Assembly: GCF_000429265.1 (NCBI RefSeq)
Contig: NZ_AUBN01000013.1
Span: forward strand, 62,001-126,000
From: Actinomyces gerencseriae DSM 6844
GTDB taxonomy: Bacteria > Actinomycetota > Actinomycetes > Actinomycetales > Actinomycetaceae
Direction: 5' to 3'
DNA: 64,000 bases
Shown here: piece after piece, positions 17,822-26,215 of the stretch
Layout: each line of letters begins with the position of its first letter
Numbering within the stretch: the stretch's first letter is position 1
Position numbers and translations under genes: made by a program
The notes under the pieces: generated by a model
Databases searched by the model: none
Told to the model about the DNA's origin: nothing
The model's input: only the letters and a program-made list of their open reading frames with translations

Positions 17822-17866
17822 TTAGCGGGTACGCAGACGCACTGAAGCAATGCTGTAAACCAACAT
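17822..17866 (-). CDS. erm leader peptide MLVYSIASVRLRTR
   Basis: A 14-codon frame from ATG (17866) to TAA, ending 103 nt before the erm start. It contains RLR, the Arg-x-Arg pattern of the macrolide-stalling leader class found before several erm genes. Its placement before the terminator and the site-masking hairpin matches ribosome-mediated induction: drug-stalled ribosomes would refold the downstream RNA. Its own ribosome-binding site is weak. Confidence 0.7.
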   Translation of the reverse strand: MLVYSIASVRLRTR

Positions 17867-18079
17867 GACGATCAGTTTAGGCGGCTCAACCGCGACGAGC
17901 GACCCGATGACCCGTCCGCACTCGACGATGCGCAGATCCGTATCACCAGAGGTCGGATCCTGCCCCAGGCCCGCACGTGGCTGGAGAACACTCACGACGG
18001 GAGACACCCCAGGATCTGCCACGCCTCTTACGGATCGAGGTTGGCGGGGTGCCGGCTCACCCGTCCGACGAACGGGTGA
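17846..18079 (+). other. Possible gene fragment antisense to erm leader
   Basis: The plus-strand frame reads RRLNRDERPDDPSALDD then RGRILPQARTWLENTHDG and HPRICHASYGSR to a TGA at 18077. The residue mix looks protein-like rather than the Arg/Pro pattern of shadow frames, but there is no clear start codon and no family was recognised. It may be a remnant of the same mobile patch. Together with the stretch to 18215, no intact gene is seen here. Confidence 0.25.
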
Positions 18080-18215
18080 GGGGCGGTTTGGGCGACCGTG
18101 TCGATGCGCGTGATGTCGCCGGTGACGGCTACAAGTACCTGTCGCGGCTGGTGATGGAGGCCGGTCGCTGTCGAGCCGTTGACCCGCTATTACGCCGAAG
18201 CAGGCACCCCGCCGG

Positions 18216-18296
18216 GCCGATCTCGGGCCGGAACCGAACCGATCTCGGGCCGGAACCGAACCGATCTCGGGCCGGAACCGAACCGATCTCGGCGAG
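18216..18296 (+). repeat. 22-bp tandem repeats, locus 3
   Basis: Units start at 18218, 18240, 18262 and 18284. They share the CCGATCTCGG core, but the second half is CCGGAACCGAA rather than CGGAACCGGA, so this array has its own homogenised variant. It ends about 30-40 nt before the channel gene. Confidence 0.9.
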
Positions 18297-18333
18297 TCGT
18301 CGGGCGGCCGGGCGTCGCTCACGATCGCTTACG

Positions 18334-19359
18334 ATGGAGGGCATGTCGGAGCGGAACAGCGGTGCTCGCCTGCGCGTCTGGGAGCGCGCCTCCGAGTGGC
18401 CGCTGACCGCCGCCGCCCTGGTCTTCCTCGCCGTCTACGCGTGGGAGGTCATCGTCGACCTCCGCGGCGCGGCGCGGGCCGGCGTCGAGATGACGATGGA
18501 CGTCGTGTGGATGGCCTTCATCGCCGACTACGTCGTGCGCCTGGCGCTCGCCCCGAATCGCGGCCGCTGGTTCCTCCGGCACCTGCTCGATCTCGCCGTC
18601 GTCGTCCTGCCCGTGCTCAGACCATTGCGGCTTCTGCGTCTGGTCGCCCTGCTGGGGGTGCTCCAGCGCGGGGCCGGCATCGCGCTGCGCGGTCGGATCA
18701 CGGCGTACACGGCGGGCGGCGTGAGTCTGCTCATCCTCCTGTCCTCCCTGGCGGTGCTCGACGCCGAGAGGGGCGCGCCCGGCACGCCGATCACCACGTT
18801 CGGCGAGGCGGTCTGGTGGTCGCTGGTGACCATCACGACCATCGGGTACGGCGACCTGGCTCCCGTGACGGCGGTGGGCAGGTGCGCGGCGGTACTGCTC
18901 ATGGTCGGCGGCGTCGCGCTCGCCGGAGTCGTGACGGCGACGCTCGCCTCCTGGATCGTCTCCCTCGTGGCCGAGGAGGGCGCCGAGCAGGAGGCGGCCA
19001 CGCGCGCGCAGGTCGAGGCTCTTCAGCAGCAGGTGGCCGCGCTGTCCGAGCGCGTCGAGCTGCTGGTGGAGGCCTCGACGCCGCCTCCCGCGGCTCCCGC
19101 CGCCTCCGCTGCTCCTGCCGCCCCCGCCGTCCCCCCGGAGCCGGCCCGCCCGCCGGAGGACGTTGCGGGAGGTGCTGGCGGCTCCAACGGCGCGAAAGGT
19201 CCCGGCGGCCGCGGCAGTGCGGGACGTGCCGGCCCCGACGTCGTAGGAGGCGCCGGCGACCCCGACGGCGGCGCCGTTCGCACGGGCTGCGTGGAAGGCG
19301 GTGATGGCGCTGTCGGCGCCGACAGGGCTTGTAGAGCCGACAGCGGCGCGGCGCGGTGA
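18334..19359 (+). CDS. Voltage-gated-type potassium channel
   Basis: 341 residues. Hydrophobic segments at about 22-42, 52-72, 84-95 and 123-143 precede the pore loop with selectivity filter TTIGYGDLAP at about 168-177, then a last helix at about 185-210. The stretch RPLRLLRLVALL resembles a short S4. This is the layout of small Kv-like bacterial K+ channels in the cytoplasmic membrane. A coiled coil (about 215-246, QVEALQQQVAALSERVELL) may assemble the tetramer, followed by about 90 residues of Ala/Pro/Gly low complexity. ATG 18334 or 18343 are both possible; GGAGGG is too close to the latter. Confidence 0.88.
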   Translation: MEGMSERNSGARLRVWERASEWPLTAAALVFLAVYAWEVIVDLRGAARAGVEMTMDVVWMAFIADYVVRLALAPNRGRWFLRHLLDLAVVVLPVLRPLRLLRLVALLGVLQRGAGIALRGRITAYTAGGVSLLILLSSLAVLDAERGAPGTPITTFGEAVWWSLVTITTIGYGDLAPVTAVGRCAAVLLMVGGVALAGVVTATLASWIVSLVAEEGAEQEAATRAQVEALQQQVAALSERVELLVEASTPPPAAPAASAAPAAPAVPPEPARPPEDVAGGAGGSNGAKGPGGRGSAGRAGPDVVGGAGDPDGGAVRTGCVEGGDGAVGADRACRADSGAAR

Positions 19360-19482
19360 GCGCGCCGGCTCGGCCCGGCCTCGGACACTGCTGATTCGGC
19401 CGATTCGGCCCGGCCTCGGAGTCCGCCGGGGAATCCTCGGAGCCTTTCGAATTCTCGGTGTTGCGGCGCGAGCGCCTGTGCC

Positions 19483-20880
19483 ATGCTTGAGCGCATGGCA
19501 GGTCCTGACCGGCCCCAGCCGGTTCGTTACGGCACAGTCCCTAACAGCATGACGCCGGCCCCGGACGGATCGACGTACGGGACGGCGCCCCGTCCGGGTC
19601 GGAGTCGGGCGGTCCCATCCCCATCGGGGCGGTACGCGCCCGCGGGCGGGAGGTACGGCCCGGGCGGCATGATGTCCGGGTCGTACGCCGGTGCTCCGGG
19701 GACGGGTGCGGAGTCGAGCGCTCGGTTTACCGGGGAGGAGGGCACGGGACCCGCCGGGAAGCCGGGCACGGGATCCGCCGAGGAGGCGGGCGGGCGCCGA
19801 CGACGCCGATCGTGCCGGGCGCTGCCGGCTGGCCGGCCCGTTGGCCTGTTCTGCGGGCTGACCGTCGTCGATGTCATCCAGCTCGTCGAGGCGCCGCCCG
19901 GACCCGACGACAAGGTCGTCGCTCTGGATCAGCTCGTCGCCGCCGGTGGCCCGGCCACCAACGCCGCCGTCGCCTTCGCGGCCCTCGGCGGCCGTGCGAT
20001 TCTCGCCGCGCCCGTCGGCGCCGGGCCCCTGGCCGAACTCGTGCGTGCCGACCTGGCCGCGACCGGCGTCGAGCTCATCGACTGCTCGGGCGGCCCGGGC
20101 GGTTCCGACCGCTCCGCGCTCGACCTGGGCGCGCCCTCCGCGGGCGCGCCGGAGATTCGCGGCGAGGACGCGCCAGCTGCGGGCGCGGGCCTCCCCGCTG
20201 CGGGCGCGCCGGCGCCCATCGTGCCCGAAGCCCCGGGGCTGTCGGTCTCCTCGTGCGTCATCACCGCAGCCACCGGCCAGCGCTCCGTGGTCTCCACCAA
20301 TGCTCGCGCCGTCGCCGTCACTGCCCCGTTGGACCGGTATGCCGCGCGAGTGGACCGCGGGCGCAGGCCCCCGCCCGACGTCGTCCTCATCGACGGGCAC
20401 AACCCCGCCCTCGCCGAGGTTTCCCTCGATCTCGCCGCCCGCGCGGGCGCGCTCACCGTCATGGACGCCGGGTCGTGGAAGGACGCCGCCGCGCGACTGC
20501 CCGGACGCTGCGACGTGGTCGCGGCGTCGGCGCGCTTCTACCCGCCCGGGCCCACCGGCTCCGTGACGGCGCCACGGGACGTCGCCCACTGGCTGCTCGA
20601 CGCCGGAGCTCGCGGCGTCGTCATCACCCGCGGGGCGCGGCCCGCCCTGTGGTGGTGCGCGGGCGGTCACGACTCCGTCTCCCCGCCGCAGGTCGCTGCG
20701 GTCGATACTCTCGGTGCGGGCGACGTGTTCCACGGGGCCCTCGCCCATGCCCTGGCCGGGACTCGGCGCGACGACCTGACCGGTCCCGCGCTGGGGGCTG
20801 CCGTGGAGCGCGCCTGCGACGTCGCCGCCGCCTCGACGGAGGTCTTCGGGACGCGCGCCTGGCGGCAGCGGCTCGACTGA
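19483..20880 (+). CDS. PfkB-family carbohydrate kinase with long disordered N-terminus
   Basis: 465 residues as drawn. The kinase core starts near residue 120 (PVGLFCGLTVVDVIQLVE), has GGPATNAAVAFAALGG (first PfkB signature region) and ends with AVDTLGAGDVFHGALAHALA, whose GAGD supplies the catalytic Asp. It phosphorylates a sugar or nucleoside that is not identifiable from sequence. The first roughly 115 residues are Gly/Pro/Arg-rich with no fold, so the true start may be further in; no good internal Shine-Dalgarno decides it. A Pro/Ala insert near residue 215-250 is unusual. It appears monocistronic. Confidence 0.8.
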   Translation: MLERMAGPDRPQPVRYGTVPNSMTPAPDGSTYGTAPRPGRSRAVPSPSGRYAPAGGRYGPGGMMSGSYAGAPGTGAESSARFTGEEGTGPAGKPGTGSAEEAGGRRRRRSCRALPAGRPVGLFCGLTVVDVIQLVEAPPGPDDKVVALDQLVAAGGPATNAAVAFAALGGRAILAAPVGAGPLAELVRADLAATGVELIDCSGGPGGSDRSALDLGAPSAGAPEIRGEDAPAAGAGLPAAGAPAPIVPEAPGLSVSSCVITAATGQRSVVSTNARAVAVTAPLDRYAARVDRGRRPPPDVVLIDGHNPALAEVSLDLAARAGALTVMDAGSWKDAAARLPGRCDVVAASARFYPPGPTGSVTAPRDVAHWLLDAGARGVVITRGARPALWWCAGGHDSVSPPQVAAVDTLGAGDVFHGALAHALAGTRRDDLTGPALGAAVERACDVAAASTEVFGTRAWRQRLD

Positions 20881-21294
20881 GCATCCCCGGCGGGCTCGGG
20901 GCGTCCGGTCGTGCGCACCCGGTACAAGAAGATCAAGGCGAGCATCCCCGGCGGGCTCGGACGCTCGCCGGTTCGCGGCGCGCGGTCGTACCCGATGGCG
21001 CGTGGTCGTACCTTAGAGGGGCTTTAAGGTACGACCGCGCGGCCCGGGGTACGACCGCGCGAGGCCAGAAGCGCTCGCGAACGTGTGAGGAAGGCCTTGC
21101 CAAGGTCCCGGGTCCGGCCGCGCGAGGTCCTCAGGATCGGGGCGTCGTCGGTGGGGCCGCTCAGGTCCCGGGTCCGGCCGCGCGAGACCCTGAGATCCCT
21201 GGCCTGAGAGTCCGGGAGCGCCCGACCGCGGGGTCCCGCCCATCGGCGCGCCTCCCGGGTTCGCGCTCCGGCTCCCGGAACCGCGCTCCGGCCC
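20881..21294. repeat. 414-bp repeat-rich intergenic region, no gene
   Basis: No supported gene. A 20-bp direct repeat (AGCATCCCCGGCGGGCTCGG) begins at 20880 and 20941. The motif GGTCGTACC occurs four times in both orientations between about 20984 and 21057. A 24-bp direct repeat containing AGGTCCCGGGTCCGGCC begins at 21103 and again at 21163, exactly 60 bp apart. The region separates the convergent kinase and hydrolase genes. Confidence 0.7.
21004..21036. repeat. 12-bp perfect inverted repeat
   Basis: GGTCGTACCTTA (21004-21015) and TAAGGTACGACC (21025-21036) are perfect complements with a 9-bp spacer. It could be a bidirectional terminator for the convergent neighbours or a protein-binding site; further half-sites flank it. 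Confidence 0.7.
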
Positions 21295-22119
21295 TCAGCG
21301 CAGTCGACGCGTGATCCACTCGATGGCCAGCCGCGCTACCTCGGCCTGCGCCGCCCTGGCGTCGTCGGCGCGCACCTGCTGGAGCCGACTGCCGTCGCGC
21401 AGCAGGGGGAAGCCCTCGGCGGCGGCCTCGGCCGTGTCGGGGAACTCATCGGTCAGCGCCCCGTGGAGCACGAGGATCGGCCACGGCAGATCGGCCATGG
21501 TCTTGTCCGGCGACTGCAGCGAGACGTCCGCCAGGGTCTCCTTGCTCAGCACGTCCCACCGGCGCGAGTTGGGGTTGTCGTCGGGCAGCCGGGTCAGACC
21601 GTGCCGGTCGAGCTCGTCGAGCTGGGCCGAGGAGAAGACGTTCTCCCACAGGATGGACTGCGGGCCCACCACCGGCCCGACGGCGACGACGGTGCGCACC
21701 TGCGCCGGGCGGGCCAGCAGCGCAGCGGTCGCCCCGAGCCCGTTCGCGTGGATGGCCTGCCGGGTGAATCCCCGGTCGGCCAGCCAACCGCTGACGGCCT
21801 GAATGTCCTCGACCTCCCCGGCGAGCGTGATGACGTCGTCGTCGGACTCGCCCAGTCCGGAGAAGTCGAACTGCAGGGTGGCCAGGCCCTCCCGCCGGTA
21901 GCGGGCGGCCATGTCGTCGAGGCGGTGCGCCAGCCCGTGCCTGTCGGTGAGGAAGTTGTGCGCCAGGATGACGAGGCCCTCGGAGCGGTCGGGCGCCTTC
22001 CGACCGTCCTCCAGGGCGGCGCCGAGCGCGGGGAGATCCAGCGGATCCGCGGTATCCGGTACGCCCAGCGTCGCGGCGAGGGCGATGCCGCGGGCCGTGG
22101 CGATACTGACCTCCATCAT
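21295..22119 (-). CDS. Alpha/beta-hydrolase-like protein lacking the nucleophile Ser
   Basis: 274 residues matching the serine-aminopeptidase/alpha-beta hydrolase pattern: VILAHNFLTDRHG (oxyanion region), YRREGLATLQFDFSGLGES, a helical cap, and PWPILVLHGALTDEFPDTAE near the acid residue. At the nucleophile elbow, where GxSxG is expected after the lid strand, it reads IHANGLGATAALLA, so Gly replaces Ser. Either it is not a hydrolase or it uses another mechanism. It is divergent from the riboswitch-controlled met genes. Confidence 0.75.
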   Translation of the reverse strand: MMEVSIATARGIALAATLGVPDTADPLDLPALGAALEDGRKAPDRSEGLVILAHNFLTDRHGLAHRLDDMAARYRREGLATLQFDFSGLGESDDDVITLAGEVEDIQAVSGWLADRGFTRQAIHANGLGATAALLARPAQVRTVVAVGPVVGPQSILWENVFSSAQLDELDRHGLTRLPDDNPNSRRWDVLSKETLADVSLQSPDKTMADLPWPILVLHGALTDEFPDTAEAAAEGFPLLRDGSRLQQVRADDARAAQAEVARLAIEWITRRLR

Positions 22120-22285
22120 GTGGCAAACCTAGGACAGGCGACGGCGATGGTCACAGCCTCGGCATTGGGGAGCTCTCCGATTCGCTGGCAGCGTGATACG
22201 TTTACATGACGCGATCGACCGTCTATTGACTCTCCGGTCGTTTTCCCGGCTGACGGACGTTGTCGTCCGATCCACCGAGACGCGC

Positions 22286-22291
22286 TACACT
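22286..22291 (+). promoter_or_regulatory. Candidate -10 box of the metF-metE transcript
   Basis: TACACT lies 9 nt before the first base of the riboswitch P1 helix, which would put the transcription start right at the aptamer. No good -35 box is seen at 17-18 nt. Confidence 0.45.
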
Positions 22292-22298
22292 CATCGCG

Positions 22299-22383
22299 TT
22301 CCATCCAGAGCGGCCGAGAGACCCGGCTTGATGACGCCGCAGCAACCCCCTCGCGGTGGGTGCTTCTGCCGGGACCGATGGAG
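22299..22383 (+). ncRNA. SAM-I (S-box) riboswitch
   Basis: The aptamer core is visible: CCAGAGCGGCCGAGAGACC, then GCTTGATGACGCCGCAGCAACC, matching the conserved AGAG...GA...TGA...GCAACC pattern of S-box RNAs. The closing P1 helix pairs TCCATC (22300-22305) with GATGGA (22377-22382). The 3' arm runs into GGAGAG, the metF Shine-Dalgarno at 22380-22385, so SAM binding should mask it and lower translation. The downstream genes are methionine synthesis genes, as expected. Confidence 0.88.
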
Positions 22384-22388
22384 AGCGA

Positions 22389-23495
22389 ATGACGTCCGTG
22401 CCCACCGACCAGCCGAGCGGCTCCCCGTCCTCGCCCCGGGCGGGCCGCGGGCGGCCCGCCCCGACGGCCCCCGCGCCGTCCTCGTCCCCCACCCTGTCGC
22501 TCGAACTCTTTCCGCCGCGCCCCGGGCGTCATGCCACGCAGACCTGGGGCGCGCTCGACCGTCTGCTGGCGACCCGTCCCGACTTCGCCTCGGTCACCTA
22601 CCGGCCCTCCTTCGTGGCCGTCGACCCCGACGGCGCCGGTCCGCGCTTCCGCGTGCGCCGCGAGCACAACCCGGCCGAGGACGTCATCACCCATGTGCTG
22701 TCCCGCTCCGATGTCCCCCTCATGGCGCACCTGACCTGCATCGGCTATCGCAAGGACAGGGTTGTCGAGATCGTCCGCCTCTTCCTCGACATGGGCGTGC
22801 GCCGCTTCCTCGCCCTGCGCGGCGACCCGCCGCGGGGCTGCGCGGCCGGGGACGTCGTCGGGGAACTGCCCCACGCCGACGACCTGGTGCGCGTCATCCG
22901 CGAGGTCGAGGCCGAGTACTTCGACGACGGCGCCCGTCACATCCAGGTCGCCGTGGCCGCCTATCCGGCCGACATCGACCACGGCGCCGGCGTCGAGGTG
23001 CTGGCCGCCAAGCAGGCCGCCGGAGCGGATCTGGCGATCACGCAGGTCTTCTACGATCCCGAGGACTACCTGGCACTGTGCCGCGCCGCCCTCTACTCCG
23101 GGGTGACCGTGCCGATCCTCCCCGGGATCATCCCGCTGACCGATCTGGGGCGCCTGACCCGCCTGGAGGCCCTGACCGGTGTCGGCGTCCCGGCCGACCT
23201 GGTGCGCACCCTGAGGCGGACCGATGGCGCGGTGGCCGCGGCGGCGGGCATCGACGCCACTCTCACCCTCGCCTCCGCGGTGCTCGACGGCGGCGCCCCG
23301 GGCGTCCACCTCTACACCTTCAACCGCGTGCGTCCGGCGCTCGACGTCATCTCCCACCTGCGCCTGGGCAGGATTCTCGCCGGGTCCTCCCCGGACACCG
23401 CCGTCCAGCGAGAGGTCCGCCGCGACTACCTCAACGCGACCCCCGGCGGCGATCGGGGACCGAGCGGCCGAATGCCCGGGGCGTCGAGACTCTGA
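22389..23495 (+). CDS. metF: Methylenetetrahydrofolate reductase
   Basis: 368 residues. After a Ser/Pro-rich leader of about 35 residues comes LSLELFPPRPG, the FAD-enzyme N-terminal strand, then HLTCIGYRKDRVVEIVRLF, FLALRGDPPRG and AITQVFYDPEDYL, all MetF hallmarks. It reduces 5,10-methylene-THF to 5-methyl-THF, the methyl donor for the MetE reaction encoded next. ATG 22389 is preceded by GGAGAG, which overlaps the riboswitch P1 helix; the longer frame upstream runs through the riboswitch and is not coding. It forms an operon with metE, 95 bp downstream. Confidence 0.94.
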   Translation: MTSVPTDQPSGSPSSPRAGRGRPAPTAPAPSSSPTLSLELFPPRPGRHATQTWGALDRLLATRPDFASVTYRPSFVAVDPDGAGPRFRVRREHNPAEDVITHVLSRSDVPLMAHLTCIGYRKDRVVEIVRLFLDMGVRRFLALRGDPPRGCAAGDVVGELPHADDLVRVIREVEAEYFDDGARHIQVAVAAYPADIDHGAGVEVLAAKQAAGADLAITQVFYDPEDYLALCRAALYSGVTVPILPGIIPLTDLGRLTRLEALTGVGVPADLVRTLRRTDGAVAAAAGIDATLTLASAVLDGGAPGVHLYTFNRVRPALDVISHLRLGRILAGSSPDTAVQREVRRDYLNATPGGDRGPSGRMPGASRL

Positions 23496-23590
23496 GCCGG
23501 ATCTGCGCCGGACCCGATCAGGACATACGCTCGGACCACGCTCGCGGTAGTCCCGCATCTCCGCTGACGAACCCCAAGGAAAAGACACTC

Positions 23591-26026
23591 ATGACCGTGC
23601 CCACCAGCCCCCTGCCCGCCGCCACGATTCTCGGCTACCCCCGTATCGGCCCCGATCGCGAGCTCAAGCGCGCCGTCGAGTCGTACTGGAAGGGCGATCT
23701 TGACGTCTCCGGGCTGCGCGAGCGTGCCGCCGACCTGCGCGCCGCCACCCGCGCGCGCCTGCGCGGGCTGGGTCTGACCGGCGCCTCCGCCATCCCCGCG
23801 GACTTCACCTACTACGACCAGGTCCTCCAGATCACCACGGCCTTCGGCGCCCTGCCGCAGCGCTTCGCCGATCTGCGCGGCGGCGCCGACGACGGCGCGG
23901 CCCGGCCCGACGGCGCCGCGCGGACCGATGACAGCGCCGCGCGGGGAGACGGCGCCGGAGCCGACGGCCACCCGGGCACCTCCCTACCGGGCTTCTTCAC
24001 AGCCGCCCGAGGCGAGGGGGAGCGCGCCGCCCTGGAGATGACCAAGTGGTTCGACTCCAACTACCACTACCTCGTCCCCGAGCTCGACGCCGCCACCCCC
24101 ATCGACTACGTCCCCGGTTTCGGGGCCGTCGATCCGACCGATGGCCCGACCGCCCAGGTCCTGGAGGCGCTGGGGGCCGGCGAGGAGGCGCCTCGGCCCG
24201 TCCTCGTCGGCCCGGTCACCTACCTGTTGCTCTCCAAGGCGGCCGACGGCGCCGACCCCGGCTTCCGACCTCTGGACCGCCTGCGCGACGTGCTCGGCGC
24301 CTACGGGCATCTCCTGGCCGACCTGTGGGCCGCCGGTGCCGAGTGGGTCCAGCTCGACGAGCCCGCCCTGGTCAGCGACGCCTGGGAGGTCCCGCGCGAG
24401 GATGTGCTGGCGGCCGCGGCCGATGCGTACACGTGGATCGCCGCCATCACCGAGCGCCCGCAGGTGCTCGTGGCCGGCACCTACGGCGCCCTCGGCGACG
24501 CGCTGCCCGTTCTGGCGGGCACCGGTGTCGAGGCCGTCGGGCTCGACCTCGTCGCCGGCGAGGCGCCCGCGGCGGACGAGCTCGCGCTCCTGGAGGGCAA
24601 GACCGTCGTGGCCGGCGTCGTGTCGGGTCGCAACATCTGGCGCACCGATCTGGAGGCCGCCCTGACCGAGCTGGAGGCTCTGCGGGATGCGCTGCCGACG
24701 GGCACGCCCGTTGTCGTGGGCACCTCCACCTCGCTGCAGCACGTGCCGCACGACGCCGCGCGCGAGGCCTCCCTGCCCGCCGACATCCGCTCCTGGCTCG
24801 CCTTCGCCGACCAGAAGGTCGCCGAGGTCCAGGTCCTGGCGCGCGGACTGGCCGCGGGGCGCGAGGCCGTCGCCGGCGAGCTCGCCGAGGACACTCGCCT
24901 GCGCGCCGAGCGCGCCGCCCACCCCGGGGTGAACCGTGGCGAGGTGCGCGCCGCCGTCGTCGCCGTCACTCGGGCCGATCGCACCCGCGCGCCCTACGAC
25001 GAGCGCAAGGCCGCGCAGGATGCGCGACTCGGCCTGCCCCTCGTGCCGACGACGACTATCGGATCCTTCCCGCAGACCTCCGGGATCCGCCGGGCGCGCG
25101 CCGCCCACCGCCGCGGCGAGCTGGGCACGGCCGGCTACGAGGACGCCATGCGCGCCGAGATCAGGAGGGTGGTGCGCCTCCAGGAGGAGATCGGGCTCGA
25201 CGTCCTCGTCCACGGCGAGGCCGAGCGCAACGACATGGTTCAGTACTTCGCCGAGCTCCTCGACGGTTTCGCGGCCACCGAGCACGGCTGGGTCCAGTCC
25301 TACGGCTCTCGCTGCACCCGCCCCTCGATCCTGTGGGGCGACATCTCCCGGCCCGAGCCCATGACGGTGGCCTGGTCCGCCTACGCCCAGTCGCTGACCG
25401 ACAAGCCGATGAAGGGCATGCTCACCGGGCCGGTGACCATCATGGCCTGGTCCTTCGTGCGCGACGACATCCCGCGCGCCCAGGTGGCCGATCAGCTGGG
25501 CCTGGCCCTGCGCGCGGAGGTCGCCGACCTGGAGGCGGCCGGCATCCCCATCGTGCAGGTCGATGAGCCGGCCATCCGCGAGACCCTGCCGCTGCGGCTG
25601 GCCGACCGGCCCGCCTATCTGGAGTGGTCGGTGGGGGCCTTCCGCCTGGCCACCGGGGGCGCCGCCGCGGCCACCCAGATCCACACCCACCTGTGCTACT
25701 CCGAGTTCGACGTCGTCATCGACGCCGTGGACCACCTGGACGCGGACGTGACCTCCATCGAGGCGTCCCGCTCGCGCATGGATATTCTGCCGGCCGTCGC
25801 CGCTCACGGTTTCGAGCGCCGGCTCGGCCCGGGCGTCTGGGACATCCACTCCCCGCGGGTGCCCAGCGCGGAGGAGTGCACCGAGCTGCTCCAGCGGGCC
25901 GTGGCGGCGCTGGGCGTGGAGAAGGTGTGGGCCAACCCGGACTGCGGGCTGAAGACGCGCGCTTACGCCGAGACCGAGGCGAGCCTGCGTCACCTGGTGG
26001 AGGCGGCCCGCCGCGTGCGCCCCTGA
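23591..26026 (+). CDS. metE: Cobalamin-independent methionine synthase
   Basis: 811 residues. The N-terminal domain opens with ILGYPRIGPDRELKRAVESYW. The C-terminal catalytic domain has TTTIGSFPQTSGIRRAR, HGEAERNDMVQYF, the zinc ligands HLC in HTHLCYSEF, and the final zinc Cys in WANPDCGLKTR. It transfers the methyl group of 5-methyl-THF (polyglutamate) to homocysteine. An insert of about 40 residues rich in Asp/Gly/Ala near residues 95-140 (between RFADLRGG and GFFTAARGEGE) is atypical and looks like an added loop. AAGGA lies before the ATG. It shares the upstream SAM-I control with metF. Confidence 0.95.
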   Translation: MTVPTSPLPAATILGYPRIGPDRELKRAVESYWKGDLDVSGLRERAADLRAATRARLRGLGLTGASAIPADFTYYDQVLQITTAFGALPQRFADLRGGADDGAARPDGAARTDDSAARGDGAGADGHPGTSLPGFFTAARGEGERAALEMTKWFDSNYHYLVPELDAATPIDYVPGFGAVDPTDGPTAQVLEALGAGEEAPRPVLVGPVTYLLLSKAADGADPGFRPLDRLRDVLGAYGHLLADLWAAGAEWVQLDEPALVSDAWEVPREDVLAAAADAYTWIAAITERPQVLVAGTYGALGDALPVLAGTGVEAVGLDLVAGEAPAADELALLEGKTVVAGVVSGRNIWRTDLEAALTELEALRDALPTGTPVVVGTSTSLQHVPHDAAREASLPADIRSWLAFADQKVAEVQVLARGLAAGREAVAGELAEDTRLRAERAAHPGVNRGEVRAAVVAVTRADRTRAPYDERKAAQDARLGLPLVPTTTIGSFPQTSGIRRARAAHRRGELGTAGYEDAMRAEIRRVVRLQEEIGLDVLVHGEAERNDMVQYFAELLDGFAATEHGWVQSYGSRCTRPSILWGDISRPEPMTVAWSAYAQSLTDKPMKGMLTGPVTIMAWSFVRDDIPRAQVADQLGLALRAEVADLEAAGIPIVQVDEPAIRETLPLRLADRPAYLEWSVGAFRLATGGAAAATQIHTHLCYSEFDVVIDAVDHLDADVTSIEASRSRMDILPAVAAHGFERRLGPGVWDIHSPRVPSAEECTELLQRAVAALGVEKVWANPDCGLKTRAYAETEASLRHLVEAARRVRP

Positions 26027-26046
26027 GCCCGGCTTCGCCCCTTCGT

Positions 26047-26088
26047 CGAGATCGGTCGGGTTCCGCGTCGAGATCGGTCGGGTGGGGC
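26047..26088 (-). repeat. 22-bp tandem repeats, locus 4
   Basis: Two units in reverse orientation (CGAGATCGG at 26047 and 26069, 22 bp apart) lie in the 3' gap after metE. Confidence 0.8.
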
Positions 26089-26106
26089 CTCGCCCGGCTA
26101 CTGGAA

Positions 26107-26198
26107 CCACGAGTCGGGCTTTCCTGCGCGAGTCGGACGACGGCGTCGTCGGCCTCGCGCCGAAATGCCGGTCTCGTACAGAAATGCCCGACTCGTGG
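26107..26198. repeat. Palindromic element, copy 2
   Basis: Outer 13-bp arms CCACGAGTCGGGC and GCCCGACTCGTGG are perfect complements. An inner palindrome has GCGCGAG / CTCGCGC around ACGACGGCGTCGT. The 86 bp from 26110 to 26195 are identical to 27330-27415. It ends 18 bp before the stop of the AbiEi-like gene. Confidence 0.92.
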
Positions 26199-26215
26199 CG
26201 ATGGGAGCGCGGCAC

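Noticed and set aside
18319-20748. 809-residue minus-strand open frame
   Set aside because: It is antisense to the K+ channel and PfkB-type genes and has low-complexity composition.
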